DNA of 64,000 nucleotides from Acholeplasmataceae bacterium UBA6150 (lineage in GTDB: Bacteria; Bacillota_I; Bacilli_A; Acholeplasmatales; UBA5453): contig DIUU01000012.1 in the NCBI GenBank assembly GCA_002423145.1, positions 102,623-166,622 on the forward strand, read 5' to 3'. This document shows, one piece after another, positions 1 through 9,810 of the stretch (the stretch's first letter is position 1; the number at the start of each line of letters is the position of its first letter). The position numbers and the translations under genes were made by a program. Below the pieces are notes generated by a model, which did not search any database, was not told where the DNA came from, and saw only the letters and a program-made list of their open reading frames with translations.

Positions 1-3000
1 AATTTATAGACAAATATTGATTCTATTACTGGTTGAATCGTGTTCTGAACGCCTAGCAATGTAAAAAACTCTCGATACTCTTTGTGATTATCTTCTCTGA
101 TGTACTGATTGGATAAGAAATGATTCCAAGGTTTTTTGAATACATATTCATTTAAGTGCTTCCCGTAAGATGGTCCAAACAGTATTCGTGATGTTGTGCT
201 AAATTTTTCACAATTAACATCTGTAGATAGAAGATAACCATCAAAAGATGAGTCAAAATCTTGATTGATTATATTTTTAATATCAGTTTTGTGATTTTTA
301 TACAGTGTAAACAGAAGATTGACTTTCTCTACATGCTTGATTATAGATAATTCTTCAGTTAATAAGGTGGATAAGATTATCTTAGCTATGGATAAGTTCG
401 TCATTTGATTAATACCTAGCGTTTGATAAAAAGATATGTCTATTGGATTAATTAAAATAACATTGATATTGAACTGGATTGCTTTAAGCAGGTAGAAAAT
501 GTTAGAATTATCGATAAATGTAGTTTCAGGATTAAAAATAATCCTATTTAATCCTTTTATTTCATTTCTATAATTCTCAATCTCTATGACTGTGTAGTAA
601 TCTTTGAGTATCGCAATAATCGATTCAAAACTTAAATCTATTCCATCTCTGATTGCTTCAATCGTATGATGAAACATGGTTAAATTATCGAATATTTTGA
701 ATTTAATAAGATTGAGTGTTTCCTTGAATTCTAAATCTGATTGGAAATATTCTCGAACTGATTCACGATTAATCCAAGGTATACTTTGATGGGTTAATAT
801 CTTTTGTTGTGTTATATCTTCAATTAATAACGTACGGCTGGCATATTCAAATTGATTTAGAAATGGAAACATAATGTCAATTTCGTTAACTAATGATATG
901 ACAGATTTTTGAGTGAATAAAAAGCGATTAAAATCAACGAGATTATTTTTTTCCTTACAATTTTCGTAAAAATGTTTAATGAACTCAATTAATATTTCTT
1001 TTGTTACGTTTTCTAAATTGAGCATTTTTATGTACTCAGATTTTACTTCAAATTTAAAAAAGGCAATATCTTTTGGATATTTAGATATATACTTAAGCCA
1101 TTGATTATCTAATAGATAATATTGTAATTGACTACTCTTTTGATATTGGCCTTTAATCGTTGACATATAGATTACGGTTTCTAATGGTTTATCAAAGGTT
1201 TTATCTCGTAAATAACATATCTCATAGAGATATTTTTGGGCGAAATCACAGACTTGATTATTAGGTTTTTTATGAAGTATATCTACACAAATATTGAAAA
1301 ATACTTTTTCGTTTACATGAACAAAACCAATATTAGTCATATAGGTAGTCATTGAATGTGTGTTGACTGATTTGGACATTTTACTTCTGAACAGTTCGAG
1401 TATATTATCAATATGAAAACAATTTATACTCATATTTGTTACATATGTCTGATAACTGGAATTTGTACTGAAATACGTGAAACTTTTACCGATTTTACTA
1501 ATTATCTCATTCTTCAGTGATTCTTTTTCGGTGATTACAGACTTATATTCAACATAATACAAATAGGGTAATATAAAACGATCATTTGTTGTAATGATTA
1601 CTTCTTCTAAGCTAGATTTATCAATCTTTTGTACTGATAATAATTCGTAATACTTGTCTTCAACTTCAAATGGAAAGTCTACGATATTCGTTTCATAATT
1701 TTTTAAGTATTTAATCCATTCTTTATCACTGAGATACTTTAATTTATCACTGTTTAATTTATATACCCCACCAATGGTCGGCAAATACATCGGGCTTTCA
1801 ATTTTTAGCGTGAGGAATTTTTCTTTTTTAAATAGTAAATCGTGTAAAGAAATATGTGCTGCATCGAGTAACGATATTTTGCTGTTTTTATCTTTTAGTA
1901 TTTCAATACAGCGACCATACACAGTTTGATTATTGATTTCTTTATAATCGATTAATTCTAGATAATTGATTAGGGTTTCTTCATGAATATTTGATTGTAG
2001 AATTAGTCTATAGATAGTTTCGATTTCACTAAGATTTTTAAATTTGATTTCTAAAGACTCATAAATACTATTTTTGGAAACATCTTTTGCGTAATATTCT
2101 ATATTAGCAGTCTTATTAATCAAATTATTGCGGATGTCCTTTTTGTCTGTAGGAAGTGTTTTAAACTGACCATAATATAGAAATGGTAATGCGAAAGTCT
2201 CTTTCTCATCAATAATAAGTTGTTTAAGAGTTTCTCTATCAAGTTCTTTCACACCTAAGAAACTATAAAACTCTTTTTCTTTATTAACATCTATAAGTAC
2301 ATATTTAATCTTCGTTAATCGTCTTTTTAACTCAGAAAATTTGCTAGATTCAAAAAACAATGAGTCTGCTGGGGTATAACTATTAGTCAGAGATTCAGGT
2401 AGCCTAATATTAAGAGCTCTTTCCTTTTGTTTTATATTTGAATTATTAATTTCTGATTTGTTATTCTTCCAGAGCTTATATATTATTTCAATTTGATTCA
2501 TCTTTATAACTCTATCGAGCAAATCATTGACATCGAGTGGTTTCTCTTTATCTTCTAAAAAAGTTACTCCATCTTTCTCTCGCTTCCCAAATGTTTGTTT
2601 ATAATCACAAAAGAAAATTCCTAAAGTCGCAAATTCGTTAAGTGTTAATAAATCACGATCGTTTTTGTAAATACTATTAATACTACGAGTTTCTCCATTT
2701 AAAGTAATGACACTGTAATTATCATCCGTCTTCTTTTTTGAATCTATAGCAGTTAATTTTTTATAGTTTTCTAAATACCACTTATTAGCTTCAAAAACTT
2801 TTAGGGTCGAACTATAGGAATCTTTATCGATTGAATTATAGATTTGTTCATTAGTCAAATGCGCAACACCAATAGCTACTAGGAAACTATGTGTTTTTTT
2901 GTCGTCAATAAAATTGGTAACATTATATCTGTAACCATCCTTTAGTTTAGTTATGAAAATAGACACATCCACATCGTCATTCCTTGAGAAAAATACAAAC

Positions 3001-4955
3001 TCGTTTTTAGGACCATTATTGGTTATTACAGGAAAAAGAGTCTTTACGGCATTTTCCCTTAATTTTCTCATTTGATTCAGAGATAATTGAAGTACATCAT
3101 GATTAACAAATGTATCAAAATAGGATAATACTAGATTTAATAAGTTTTCACTGATTGGTCTGTTTTTTAGTATTTCAGACGCACGATTAATCAAAGTGTT
3201 TTCATCTAATTTTGTTAATTTATAATAGTTGTCATAGGATTCTTTATCTTCTAATTCACGAAAATAGATAGTTGGTATTTCAATTTCGTTTACAAGTTTT
3301 AAATCTAGAACTTTGGCTATTTTTCGATATTCACCCTTTAATCTGTCTACTATAAACTTATTAACCGTATGTAACAGTGGATTATTATCGTTATCATTGA
3401 AAAATAAAGGTACTCTTTCTGGATTGTGACCTCTACCATCAGTTTTATATGTTTTGAAGTAAAGCCTAGAAAGCTTAATGATCTGCTCTCGACTTAATGC
3501 TGATTTCGCTTCAATAAATTTGTATAAGAACATTTGTTGATCGTAGAATTTTTTTTCATTTGATAAAAATAGATGCAAAGAAGGGTATTGGGTCGATTCA
3601 AAACTTAATAGTAAATCATCGAATGAATTCGTTTTAGATAGTATTGTATAATAATCCGAATCTGAATAAAAAACCTCATCTACAAGTGATTTATACTCGT
3701 TTTTGGTTGGTAAAATTTTCGATGTTTTTCTCTTTTGAACGAATAAATCTATAAAATCATATCCATCTTCAGACAAAAAATCCAAATTTGTATCAATCAT
3801 CAGTCGAGATAAAATATTATAGTTTGGTTTTTTATGATAATACTCCTTCTCGAGTGCTAAAAAAACAAATTCATTGAGATTGGATATCATATTCTTATTT
3901 AATGGATCATCTTTATAAAGCCTATTCCTATCTGCAGTCAAATTAAATGTAGCATTTATGATGAATGGAAAAGGATTCTTAATATCGGTTTTGAAGTATG
4001 AAACAAGAAAATTATCCTTTATATTAATATGTGTGCCTTCATGTGGAAAAGCGACGCCCAAAGCATATTTCTTAGGTTCGTTTTTTTTCTTTTTTTCTTG
4101 ATATAATTCTATTTGATCTTGATAAGTGTATAAACTGTATACTTCATCTTGATTAGATTGCGAGTGTTTAATCGTAGCGATTTGCTTTTTAATCTTGCGG
4201 TGTTCGTCGACAATAAATTGCTCTCCCAAGTCAATTTCGATAGAAATCTCTTTTTGATTATCTCTGAGGCTTAATAATTTTAAGCTATTATTAAAAAGTA
4301 ATTCTGTCTTACCTATATTGCTTATTTGATTTTTGACACTTTGAATGGCGTTATCATAAATTTTAAAAACAATTTTTGTACTCATTCCATCAGATAACTC
4401 ATCAAATGGGATTTGATTAGGTGCACTAAAAAACGGTAGGAAAAGTTCATTATCTTCAATACCAAAAAGTTCAATAATTTCAGGTTGTTTTTTTAAAAGT
4501 CTATTTTGGAATTTTATGAGGCTATCTGTGGAATATCCTATTGAAATTTTTTCAGAATATATTTTTATATCATTGGAGAAATTTAGTACACTCCTAAAAC
4601 CTAATCCTTTGTATCCGATAAAATCAGCATTCTTGTTAAACCTTTTTGTAGAAAAATTGGCTGAAAAAAGACTTCTAACTCCATCAATATCAAATGGATT
4701 TCCGCTATTTTCAACAGTTAATATATTATTAACTAAAGAAATGGATACTTTGCCTTCTCTATTTTTGGATGCATCTGCAGCATTTTGCAATAGTTCTAAT
4801 AATTCTCGGCCTTTATATTCTGCACTTGTATTTTCTTCGATTTTTCGATCGGATTCAATCTTGTCTGAGTATTTTCTATAATAGTCAAAGTTTTCGTCTA
4901 TTCTTTGTTCGATAAGCTTGTTATCACTTAATATTATCTTGGATTTATTCGCCAT
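1..4955 (-). CDS. Giant GHKL ATPase protein, sacsin/NO VEIN-like (C-terminus outside window)
   Basis: The minus frame is open from an ATG at 4955 to the window edge: at least 1651 residues, no stop. The start follows a good Shine-Dalgarno (AGAGGA). The N-terminus is a GHKL (Bergerat) ATP-binding fold: N-box ELLELLQNAADA (about residues 51-62), a second box near NPFDIDG (86-92) and the G-box FIGYKGLGFRSV (112-123). This arrangement is typical of sacsin and plant NO VEIN-like ATPases rather than histidine kinases, Hsp90 or MutL; no HisKA or receiver domain follows. The remaining 1500 residues are Leu/Ile/Lys/Asn-rich, lack obvious membrane segments and were not recognised. Bacterial relatives are often found in defence islands near restriction genes; here a decayed IS element and a decayed HNH nuclease lie downstream of its start. 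Role in phage defence is inference; the ATPase fold is well supported. Confidence 0.8.
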   Translation of the reverse strand, partial: MANKSKIILSDNKLIEQRIDENFDYYRKYSDKIESDRKIEENTSAEYKGRELLELLQNAADASKNREGKVSISLVNNILTVENSGNPFDIDGVRSLFSANFSTKRFNKNADFIGYKGLGFRSVLNFSNDIKIYSEKISIGYSTDSLIKFQNRLLKKQPEIIELFGIEDNELFLPFFSAPNQIPFDELSDGMSTKIVFKIYDNAIQSVKNQISNIGKTELLFNNSLKLLSLRDNQKEISIEIDLGEQFIVDEHRKIKKQIATIKHSQSNQDEVYSLYTYQDQIELYQEKKKKNEPKKYALGVAFPHEGTHINIKDNFLVSYFKTDIKNPFPFIINATFNLTADRNRLYKDDPLNKNMISNLNEFVFLALEKEYYHKKPNYNILSRLMIDTNLDFLSEDGYDFIDLFVQKRKTSKILPTKNEYKSLVDEVFYSDSDYYTILSKTNSFDDLLLSFESTQYPSLHLFLSNEKKFYDQQMFLYKFIEAKSALSREQIIKLSRLYFKTYKTDGRGHNPERVPLFFNDNDNNPLLHTVNKFIVDRLKGEYRKIAKVLDLKLVNEIEIPTIYFRELEDKESYDNYYKLTKLDENTLINRASEILKNRPISENLLNLVLSYFDTFVNHDVLQLSLNQMRKLRENAVKTLFPVITNNGPKNEFVFFSRNDDVDVSIFITKLKDGYRYNVTNFIDDKKTHSFLVAIGVAHLTNEQIYNSIDKDSYSSTLKVFEANKWYLENYKKLTAIDSKKKTDDNYSVITLNGETRSINSIYKNDRDLLTLNEFATLGIFFCDYKQTFGKREKDGVTFLEDKEKPLDVNDLLDRVIKMNQIEIIYKLWKNNKSEINNSNIKQKERALNIRLPESLTNSYTPADSLFFESSKFSELKRRLTKIKYVLIDVNKEKEFYSFLGVKELDRETLKQLIIDEKETFALPFLYYGQFKTLPTDKKDIRNNLINKTANIEYYAKDVSKNSIYESLEIKFKNLSEIETIYRLILQSNIHEETLINYLELIDYKEINNQTVYGRCIEILKDKNSKISLLDAAHISLHDLLFKKEKFLTLKIESPMYLPTIGGVYKLNSDKLKYLSDKEWIKYLKNYETNIVDFPFEVEDKYYELLSVQKIDKSSLEEVIITTNDRFILPYLYYVEYKSVITEKESLKNEIISKIGKSFTYFSTNSSYQTYVTNMSINCFHIDNILELFRSKMSKSVNTHSMTTYMTNIGFVHVNEKVFFNICVDILHKKPNNQVCDFAQKYLYEICYLRDKTFDKPLETVIYMSTIKGQYQKSSQLQYYLLDNQWLKYISKYPKDIAFFKFEVKSEYIKMLNLENVTKEILIEFIKHFYENCKEKNNLVDFNRFLFTQKSVISLVNEIDIMFPFLNQFEYASRTLLIEDITQQKILTHQSIPWINRESVREYFQSDLEFKETLNLIKFKIFDNLTMFHHTIEAIRDGIDLSFESIIAILKDYYTVIEIENYRNEIKGLNRIIFNPETTFIDNSNIFYLLKAIQFNINVILINPIDISFYQTLGINQMTNLSIAKIILSTLLTEELSIIKHVEKVNLLFTLYKNHKTDIKNIINQDFDSSFDGYLLSTDVNCEKFSTTSRILFGPSYGKHLNEYVFKKPWNHFLSNQYIREDNHKEYREFFTLLGVQNTIQPVIESIFVYK

Positions 4956-5264
4956 TATAGTTTTCCTCTTTTGTGAACTTTTAAAATAACACGAAAGCCT
5001 TAATTAATAAATATTATAGCATGTTTTTAATATTGAAAGATAGCCGTGAATAATTTGTATTTTTTATAAACCGACATCATCGATATAGTAATTAATTAGG
5101 ATAAAAGTCTTGATAAGTAATACAGTAACTTTTCACCTTTATGTAATCTTTCAACTGCTGTTGTTTCATTAAGGTAGACCCTACAAATAATTAAAGTTGT
5201 ATAGGTTTGGACAGGGGGGATTTTTCATTATGTAAATACATTTAAAATTAGTAAAGAAACATAA
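4956..5264. other. Non-coding gap upstream of the GHKL gene and IS remnant
   Basis: This AT-rich stretch contains the ribosome-binding site and presumably the promoter of the minus-strand GHKL gene (AT-rich around 5000-5030). The segment at about 5205-5220 (GTTTGGACAGGGGGGA) looks loosely like the right-end sequence of the IS remnant downstream, so it may be debris of an older IS copy. No gene was recognised. Confidence 0.4.
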
Positions 5265-5996
5265 ATCAGAGCCATCAAAGAGTATCAATCAGTGAACAAA
5301 TCAATTATGGTAATCACAAATGAATTAGGTATCAATATGCGGAATAAAATGAATTATAATGAGAAACGAATTAGACGATTGATGAGGAAATTAGGTGTAT
5401 CTTCAGTCATCCGTAGAATGCGTAAGGGCTGTATTAAAGTGAGACCCGAGATTACTGCAGAGAATATTTTAAACAGACAATTTGATGCTAGTAATCCGAA
5501 TGAGAAATGGTTAACTGATGTCACCGAGTTCAAGGTGATTGAATCAAATACGAAGTTATACTTAAGTGCCATAATCGATCTGTTTGACGCCAGTATCATC
5601 AGTCACAAGATAGGCATATCCAATAACAATCAGTTGGTGAATGAAACCTTTGAAAAAGCATTCAAACAGAATCCTAAAGCTAAACCGATGGTTCGCAGTG
5701 ATAGAGGGTTTCAATACACGAATAAAGTGTTTCAAAAGAAGCTCACTTCTAGAAGCATGACCGTGAGTATGTCTAGAGTTGCCTGGTGTATTGACAATGG
5801 ACCGATGGAAAGTTTCTGTGGGACACTAAAATCCGAAAAGTACTACTTAAATCAATTTTACGACATCAATTAACTCAAAGTAGCCATCGACCAATACATC
5901 CAGTTTTACAATGAACAAAGGTGCCAAGAAAAACCAAAAGGCTTAACTCCGATGGAATCTTGGAATCAAACCTTAAAAATTGGATCAACTATTTAA
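5265..5996 (+). pseudogene. IS3-family (IS150-like) transposase OrfB remnant
   Basis: An rve-type integrase core of an IS3-family OrfB is visible. The N-terminal HTH_21-like part includes NEKRIRRLMRKLGV. The DDE triad maps to WLTDVTEF, VRSDRGFQYT and GPMESFCGTLKSE. The gene is broken: a TAA at 5871-5873 interrupts the frame after FYDIN, and the same frame then resumes with the normal C-terminus (AIDQYIQFYNEQR and GLTPMESWNQ) up to a TAA near 5996. Upstream, an in-frame stop at 5262-5264 and the lack of an OrfA or start signal show that the 5' part is lost. The sequence after the final stop (TGTCTAGTTAACAGAGGGC, about 6009-6027) resembles an IS150-group right end; a convincing left inverted repeat was not found. 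It is an inactive relic marking past insertion in this accessory region. Confidence 0.85.
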
Positions 5997-6072
5997 TTAT
6001 TTCCACTGTCTAGTTAACAGAGGGCGGTTCAAAAATGATTTTCTTGTTTTCTTTATTATTAGCATTCAGTGT

Positions 6073-6543
6073 CTAATATTGTTGTAAATTAATCCCACTG
6101 ATTTCATAAGCTTTTTCCCATCCATTAGGTCTACTGTTTTTAAACTTGTTTTCATTTAGTCTTTTAACGTCATTTTTTGAAATGAGTGCTGTAAAATCAT
6201 TAACTATGGTTTCATGAGCACTTGTTTTACCACTAAGAAAGTCCCTTATTAATTCATTGACTGGGTTACAATGATCGAGATGGAGTTTTTTACTTTGGTT
6301 GGCTTTACGAAATAATCTATGATTTAAAATATTGAAATCTAGTTCACTTATATATTGACTAGCTTCTATTGAAATATATTTAGGTGATTCATCAAATGTT
6401 TTTTGTCTCAATATTCTTTCAATGCATACTTTGATATGACGTCGAGTTACTTCATCATTTAGTTTTCGATACACTTCTCTTAGTTCATTTAACACGATTT
6501 CAAATGAAACTAAATTGTAGTTTACTTTAGGTTTACTAATCAT
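6073..6543 (-). CDS. Hypothetical protein, 156 aa, with an HxDH-type motif
   Basis: The start is supported by a strong Shine-Dalgarno (AGGAGA) 7 bases before the ATG at 6543. The protein is soluble, lysine- and asparagine-rich, and predicted to be largely helical. The only motif that stands out is LHLDHCNPVNELI near residues 92-104, which vaguely resembles the EH-x-x-P core of some HNH-type nuclease or adaptor proteins; this is too weak to assign a function. It lies 16 bases downstream of the leucine-rich-repeat gene on the same strand, so the two are probably co-transcribed. No family recognised. Confidence 0.6.
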   Translation of the reverse strand: MISKPKVNYNLVSFEIVLNELREVYRKLNDEVTRRHIKVCIERILRQKTFDESPKYISIEASQYISELDFNILNHRLFRKANQSKKLHLDHCNPVNELIRDFLSGKTSAHETIVNDFTALISKNDVKRLNENKFKNSRPNGWEKAYEISGINLQQY

Positions 6544-6559
6544 ATCTATTCTCCTGTTA

Positions 6560-8461
6560 TTATTTTTTATTGTTGATTGATTCTCTTATTTTCGGATAAT
6601 TCAAGCGATTCTCGATATTTGTCATATCTAAGCCTGTATTCCAATTCATTTCGATGGTTTCAAAATGATTAGGAATAGATACATGCTTCAAATGAGGACA
6701 ATTCCCTATGAAATTGGACTGTAGCTTAATTATTGAATCTGGTACGTATAATGACTCTATTGTTTTAGACCCGTAAAATGCACTTGCTTCAATATGGGTT
6801 ACTTTTTGGTTCTCAACATATTCCCTAATTATTGTGTTTCCCTTTAGACTAAAGTCATCATGTCCCACAACATATGCTGTATCAAATTCATTTAAAAGAT
6901 ATATTACACCTTCTATGGTGACGATTGATTTTGCTTCGTTATATACCTTCATGTTATCGTACTTTGATTTTTCAAGCGATAAGTCTAGCGGTGAACCTTC
7001 TGGTCCCATAATGTACAATTTGATATCGTTATGATTGTCAAATAAATGCTCTCCAATCAAACAACCGGGATCACCAATAACCACTGTACGCAGATTATGA
7101 TTGTGTTGAAATGCCAAATCACCGATTGAGTTTACTTTTGAACCTAACACAATAACTGCAATCTGAGTTCCGTATAAACTCATGGGTTCTATTGTTTCTA
7201 AAGTGTTAGGCAATATTAACTGACATAAACTATGACAGTCTTGGAAACAAGATTCACCTAAAATAGTTATACTTTCACCTAGATGAACGGTGTGTAAACT
7301 TTGACAGCCTGCAGCAAAATTCGCAGGTATTATTTTAATGTTGTTTGATATTTGTAACTTTTCAAGATAAATACAATTGTAGAATACACCACGCCCGATG
7401 TAATCTAATTCATGGGGAATGTGTATTTCTTTAATATGACTAAATGCAAAAGCCATGTCATGTATCTTTTGTATACTATACGGTATGTAAACCGATGTTA
7501 AATATATAGCTTGATAAAATGCGTATGGAGCAATCTCAGTGACTCGATATCCAACATTGTCATGAATAATAAATGGTCGTATATTCAAATGTTCAAAGCG
7601 ATCATTAGCATAACTTAATATAACTGCTGTTTGATTTTTAAATAATGCATAAGTTAGGTTGCTGTCTTCTTTTAAATCCATATAACCATAGTAAACAAGA
7701 TTTTGGTCAATATTCCATTCTGGTTGGAATTTCACATCAGATTCATCCCTTAACAATAAGGTTGCTCTTACTGAATCTTTAAATACCCATTTTCCCATTA
7801 ATGAGATTTCGCTGAAAATTTCCACTTTACGTAAACTTTGACAATCACTGAATGCTTCATCATGAATATCTATCGTGTCACTAGTGATGAGTAAATCCTC
7901 TAACATGCTACAACCCATGAATGCTTCTTTCCCTATCCATTTAACGCTATTAGGAATAAGAATTTTCTTCAGATTAAATGCATCCTTAAAACAACTATGA
8001 TGTATGCCAATTACTGAATAATCGTTATTAACAATATCCGTGATTAAAATCATTCGTCCGTATTTCCCAAAACCTATTTTTCTTGATTCTGTTAATCGAT
8101 TATCAATAACAATAGCGGTTTTGTCTTTGAATAAGGCATAAACGACATCATCGTCTTCGTACAAACCCACCAAATCATCTCGATACGTCACATTATTCGA
8201 CAAATCAGGCATATGGTTATATGAGTAAACTGACAAATCGTCATTGTTACTAAAAATTGCCTTTGAAATTGAAGTGATATTTTTACCAAGTATTAATACA
8301 CTCATAGCTGGGTTAATTTGAAAAGTATCTTGAATACCAACGACGGGTTTCTGTGCCAATTCATTTGGAATAAGAACAACCTTATCTTGTCCAAAATAGT
8401 TAGTTAAAACATATCCTTTGTTTTTTTCATCATATACAAATTGAAAATCTTGATTATTCAT
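6560..8461 (-). CDS. BspA-like leucine-rich-repeat protein (LRR_5 type)
   Basis: The protein (633 residues from the ATG at 8461) is made of repeated BspA/LRR_5 units with the pattern I-x-x-x-A-F-x-x-C-x-x-L-x-x-V-x-I-P, for example GKEAFMGCSMLEDL, IHDEAFSDCQSLRKV and GESCFQDCHSLCQLILP. Several blocks are separated by a recurring module ending in YALFKDKTAIVI or YALFKNQTAVIL. No signal peptide is visible, unlike many surface BspA proteins, so it may be cytoplasmic. The ATG at 8461 is preferred over 8488 because GGAGG lies 7 bases upstream. Its start overlaps the stop of the preceding gene by 8 bases, which suggests translational coupling. BspA-type repeats mediate protein binding; the partner is unknown, but the small co-transcribed neighbours are candidates. 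Confidence 0.85.
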   Translation of the reverse strand: MNNQDFQFVYDEKNKGYVLTNYFGQDKVVLIPNELAQKPVVGIQDTFQINPAMSVLILGKNITSISKAIFSNNDDLSVYSYNHMPDLSNNVTYRDDLVGLYEDDDVVYALFKDKTAIVIDNRLTESRKIGFGKYGRMILITDIVNNDYSVIGIHHSCFKDAFNLKKILIPNSVKWIGKEAFMGCSMLEDLLITSDTIDIHDEAFSDCQSLRKVEIFSEISLMGKWVFKDSVRATLLLRDESDVKFQPEWNIDQNLVYYGYMDLKEDSNLTYALFKNQTAVILSYANDRFEHLNIRPFIIHDNVGYRVTEIAPYAFYQAIYLTSVYIPYSIQKIHDMAFAFSHIKEIHIPHELDYIGRGVFYNCIYLEKLQISNNIKIIPANFAAGCQSLHTVHLGESITILGESCFQDCHSLCQLILPNTLETIEPMSLYGTQIAVIVLGSKVNSIGDLAFQHNHNLRTVVIGDPGCLIGEHLFDNHNDIKLYIMGPEGSPLDLSLEKSKYDNMKVYNEAKSIVTIEGVIYLLNEFDTAYVVGHDDFSLKGNTIIREYVENQKVTHIEASAFYGSKTIESLYVPDSIIKLQSNFIGNCPHLKHVSIPNHFETIEMNWNTGLDMTNIENRLNYPKIRESINNKK

Positions 8462-8801
8462 GGTTGTCCTCCATAGGTTCTCGTCCATTCACTTTATACT
8501 TTATATCATATGCGTCACACAGTAATTCAATGCTGTCAACAGCATGAATTTTGTATAAATATACACCATTTAGAAATAGGAACAATTTTCTTCTCTCAAA
8601 CTCATTTATATGCTCTTGAGTACCAAAATAACTTGGAACAAACTCAAATGATTCATAGATAATATGTGGTCCATACTCATAAGCCATTAAGTATTGACTA
8701 TAATTTTCAAAAGTTACTTGATCAAAATAAATTCTCATCTTTGGATATATGGTATCAACTAATTTGGGCGAAAAATCTATAAGAAGTTTTATTTTTTCCA
8801 T
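8454..8801 (-). CDS. Hypothetical protein, 115 aa
   Basis: The start at 8801 is chosen because GGAAGGGG lies just upstream and it avoids a 71-base overlap with the preceding gene that the longer frame (ATG at 8885) would need. The product begins MEKIKLLIDFSPKLVD and is acidic, aromatic-rich and without membrane segments. No family was recognised. It sits between another small unknown gene (14 bases upstream) and the LRR gene, whose start overlaps its stop by 8 bases, so the three are almost certainly one transcript. Confidence 0.65.
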   Translation of the reverse strand: MEKIKLLIDFSPKLVDTIYPKMRIYFDQVTFENYSQYLMAYEYGPHIIYESFEFVPSYFGTQEHINEFERRKLFLFLNGVYLYKIHAVDSIELLCDAYDIKYKVNGREPMEDNHE

Positions 8802-8814
8802 AATATCCCCTTCC

Positions 8815-9144
8815 TTAATCAAATACCGAGTAATAGTGGTCAACACCGATGACACGATAGTCTTTAACCATTTGCTTTTCTTCATTCACCCATCGATAAG
8901 CTAGTTCTAAAGCGGTATTTTCATCTCTAACAAAGAATATGACTTTGACAGTTGAGGAGCGACATCTCGTGTTTTTAGAAATGAGAGAGTCGACAATGAA
9001 TAAATTATTCTCTTTTTCCAAAACATAGGTATCCATAGGAGGTTCAAGATAGTCGCAATTTATACAAACTTGTTGAGAAAATCCTTTGTCTGTATATTCT
9101 TCTTCAGGATATAGTCTTTCTCGTATAATATAGTGATTAGGCAT
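8815..9144 (-). CDS. Hypothetical protein, 109 aa, first gene of the LRR operon
   Basis: The ATG at 9144 is preceded by AAGGAG and an AT-rich promoter region with a TATAAT-like box near 9165. The product starts MPNHYIIRERLYPEEEY and holds a Cys pair in CINCDYLEPP (residues 27-36), which could bind metal but has no matching second pair. The rest looks like a small alpha/beta domain, with VKVIFFVRDENTALELAYRW in the middle. It starts a same-strand run of four genes ending at 6073. No family recognised. Confidence 0.6.
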   Translation of the reverse strand: MPNHYIIRERLYPEEEYTDKGFSQQVCINCDYLEPPMDTYVLEKENNLFIVDSLISKNTRCRSSTVKVIFFVRDENTALELAYRWVNEEKQMVKDYRVIGVDHYYSVFD

Positions 9145-9185
9145 ATAAATACACTCCTTAGTTGTGTCTATATTATATTATTAAA

Positions 9186-9211
9186 TAAAAAAGGGAAAAA
9201 CATGTTTTCCC
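9186..9211 (-). terminator. Intrinsic terminator of the 9223-9726 gene
   Basis: On the minus strand a GGGAAAA / TTTTTCCC hairpin with a CATG loop is followed by a run of T. It sits 12 bases after the stop of the gene ending at 9223 and isolates it from the LRR operon. Confidence 0.8.
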
Positions 9212-9222
9212 ACACTTGACTT

Positions 9223-9726
9223 TTACAAATATTGTTGTTTATCATAAAACAAAGTATCACATCCACGACCGATTAATACCCTATCTAAACCTTCGAAATC
9301 TAAAAATTGTTCCTCAATCGCTTTTTTAAGAATTTTATCTCGAGTATTATCACTAAAAGTATATTTGGCTGACTTTAATATCTCTATGGCCTCGTGAATA
9401 TTGCACTCTAGTCCAAAGATAATTTTAATGATGGTGTCTCTAGTTGGTATTGAATCTTTCTTTATTTTGCTCATGTAATTATTATAATCTACATCTATTT
9501 TTTTGAATACACTAGCCCATGATCGATTAGGTCCCAAAATCCTATTTATTGTTGAAAAGAAATCCGAACCTTTATCGTCATTCAAATCATTAGCAAAAGA
9601 TTTAAAATCATTTAGTGAAATGAAGGATAGTGTGTCTGGATTATGGGATGAATGTTTTTGTTTTTTTCTTATTTCATCCATCATAAACATCTTATCAAGC
9701 AGTTTTTCAAATTCAATGAGTGTCAT
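9223..9726 (-). CDS. Probable HTH protein of the type found near macro-domain proteins
   Basis: The 167-residue product has an Xre-like C-terminal half: a Ser/Lys-rich turn (YMSKIKKDSIPTRDTIIKI, about residues 88-106) followed by IFGLECNIHEAIEILKSAKY and a final helical segment ending near FEGLDRVL. This order matches a small family of helix-turn-helix-like proteins in Firmicutes, often encoded next to macro-domain or NTPase genes; that comparison is from memory. The N-terminus is charged and may be a coiled coil. A GAGG Shine-Dalgarno precedes the ATG at 9726. It has its own terminator and diverges from the gene at 9811. A regulatory role is plausible but unproven. Confidence 0.5.
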   Translation of the reverse strand: MTLIEFEKLLDKMFMMDEIRKKQKHSSHNPDTLSFISLNDFKSFANDLNDDKGSDFFSTINRILGPNRSWASVFKKIDVDYNNYMSKIKKDSIPTRDTIIKIIFGLECNIHEAIEILKSAKYTFSDNTRDKILKKAIEEQFLDFEGLDRVLIGRGCDTLFYDKQQYL

Positions 9727-9810
9727 AACTATTACCTCGTTTATTTTATTGTATCAAAAAATATTTAAAGTCTAAAGAACATGTTAATATATATTTAGGA
9801 GATGATAATC

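Noticed and set aside
4516..4881. Open plus-strand frame of 121 codons
   Set aside because: It lies opposite the conserved ATPase boxes of the GHKL gene, lacks a Shine-Dalgarno and has no recognisable protein pattern.
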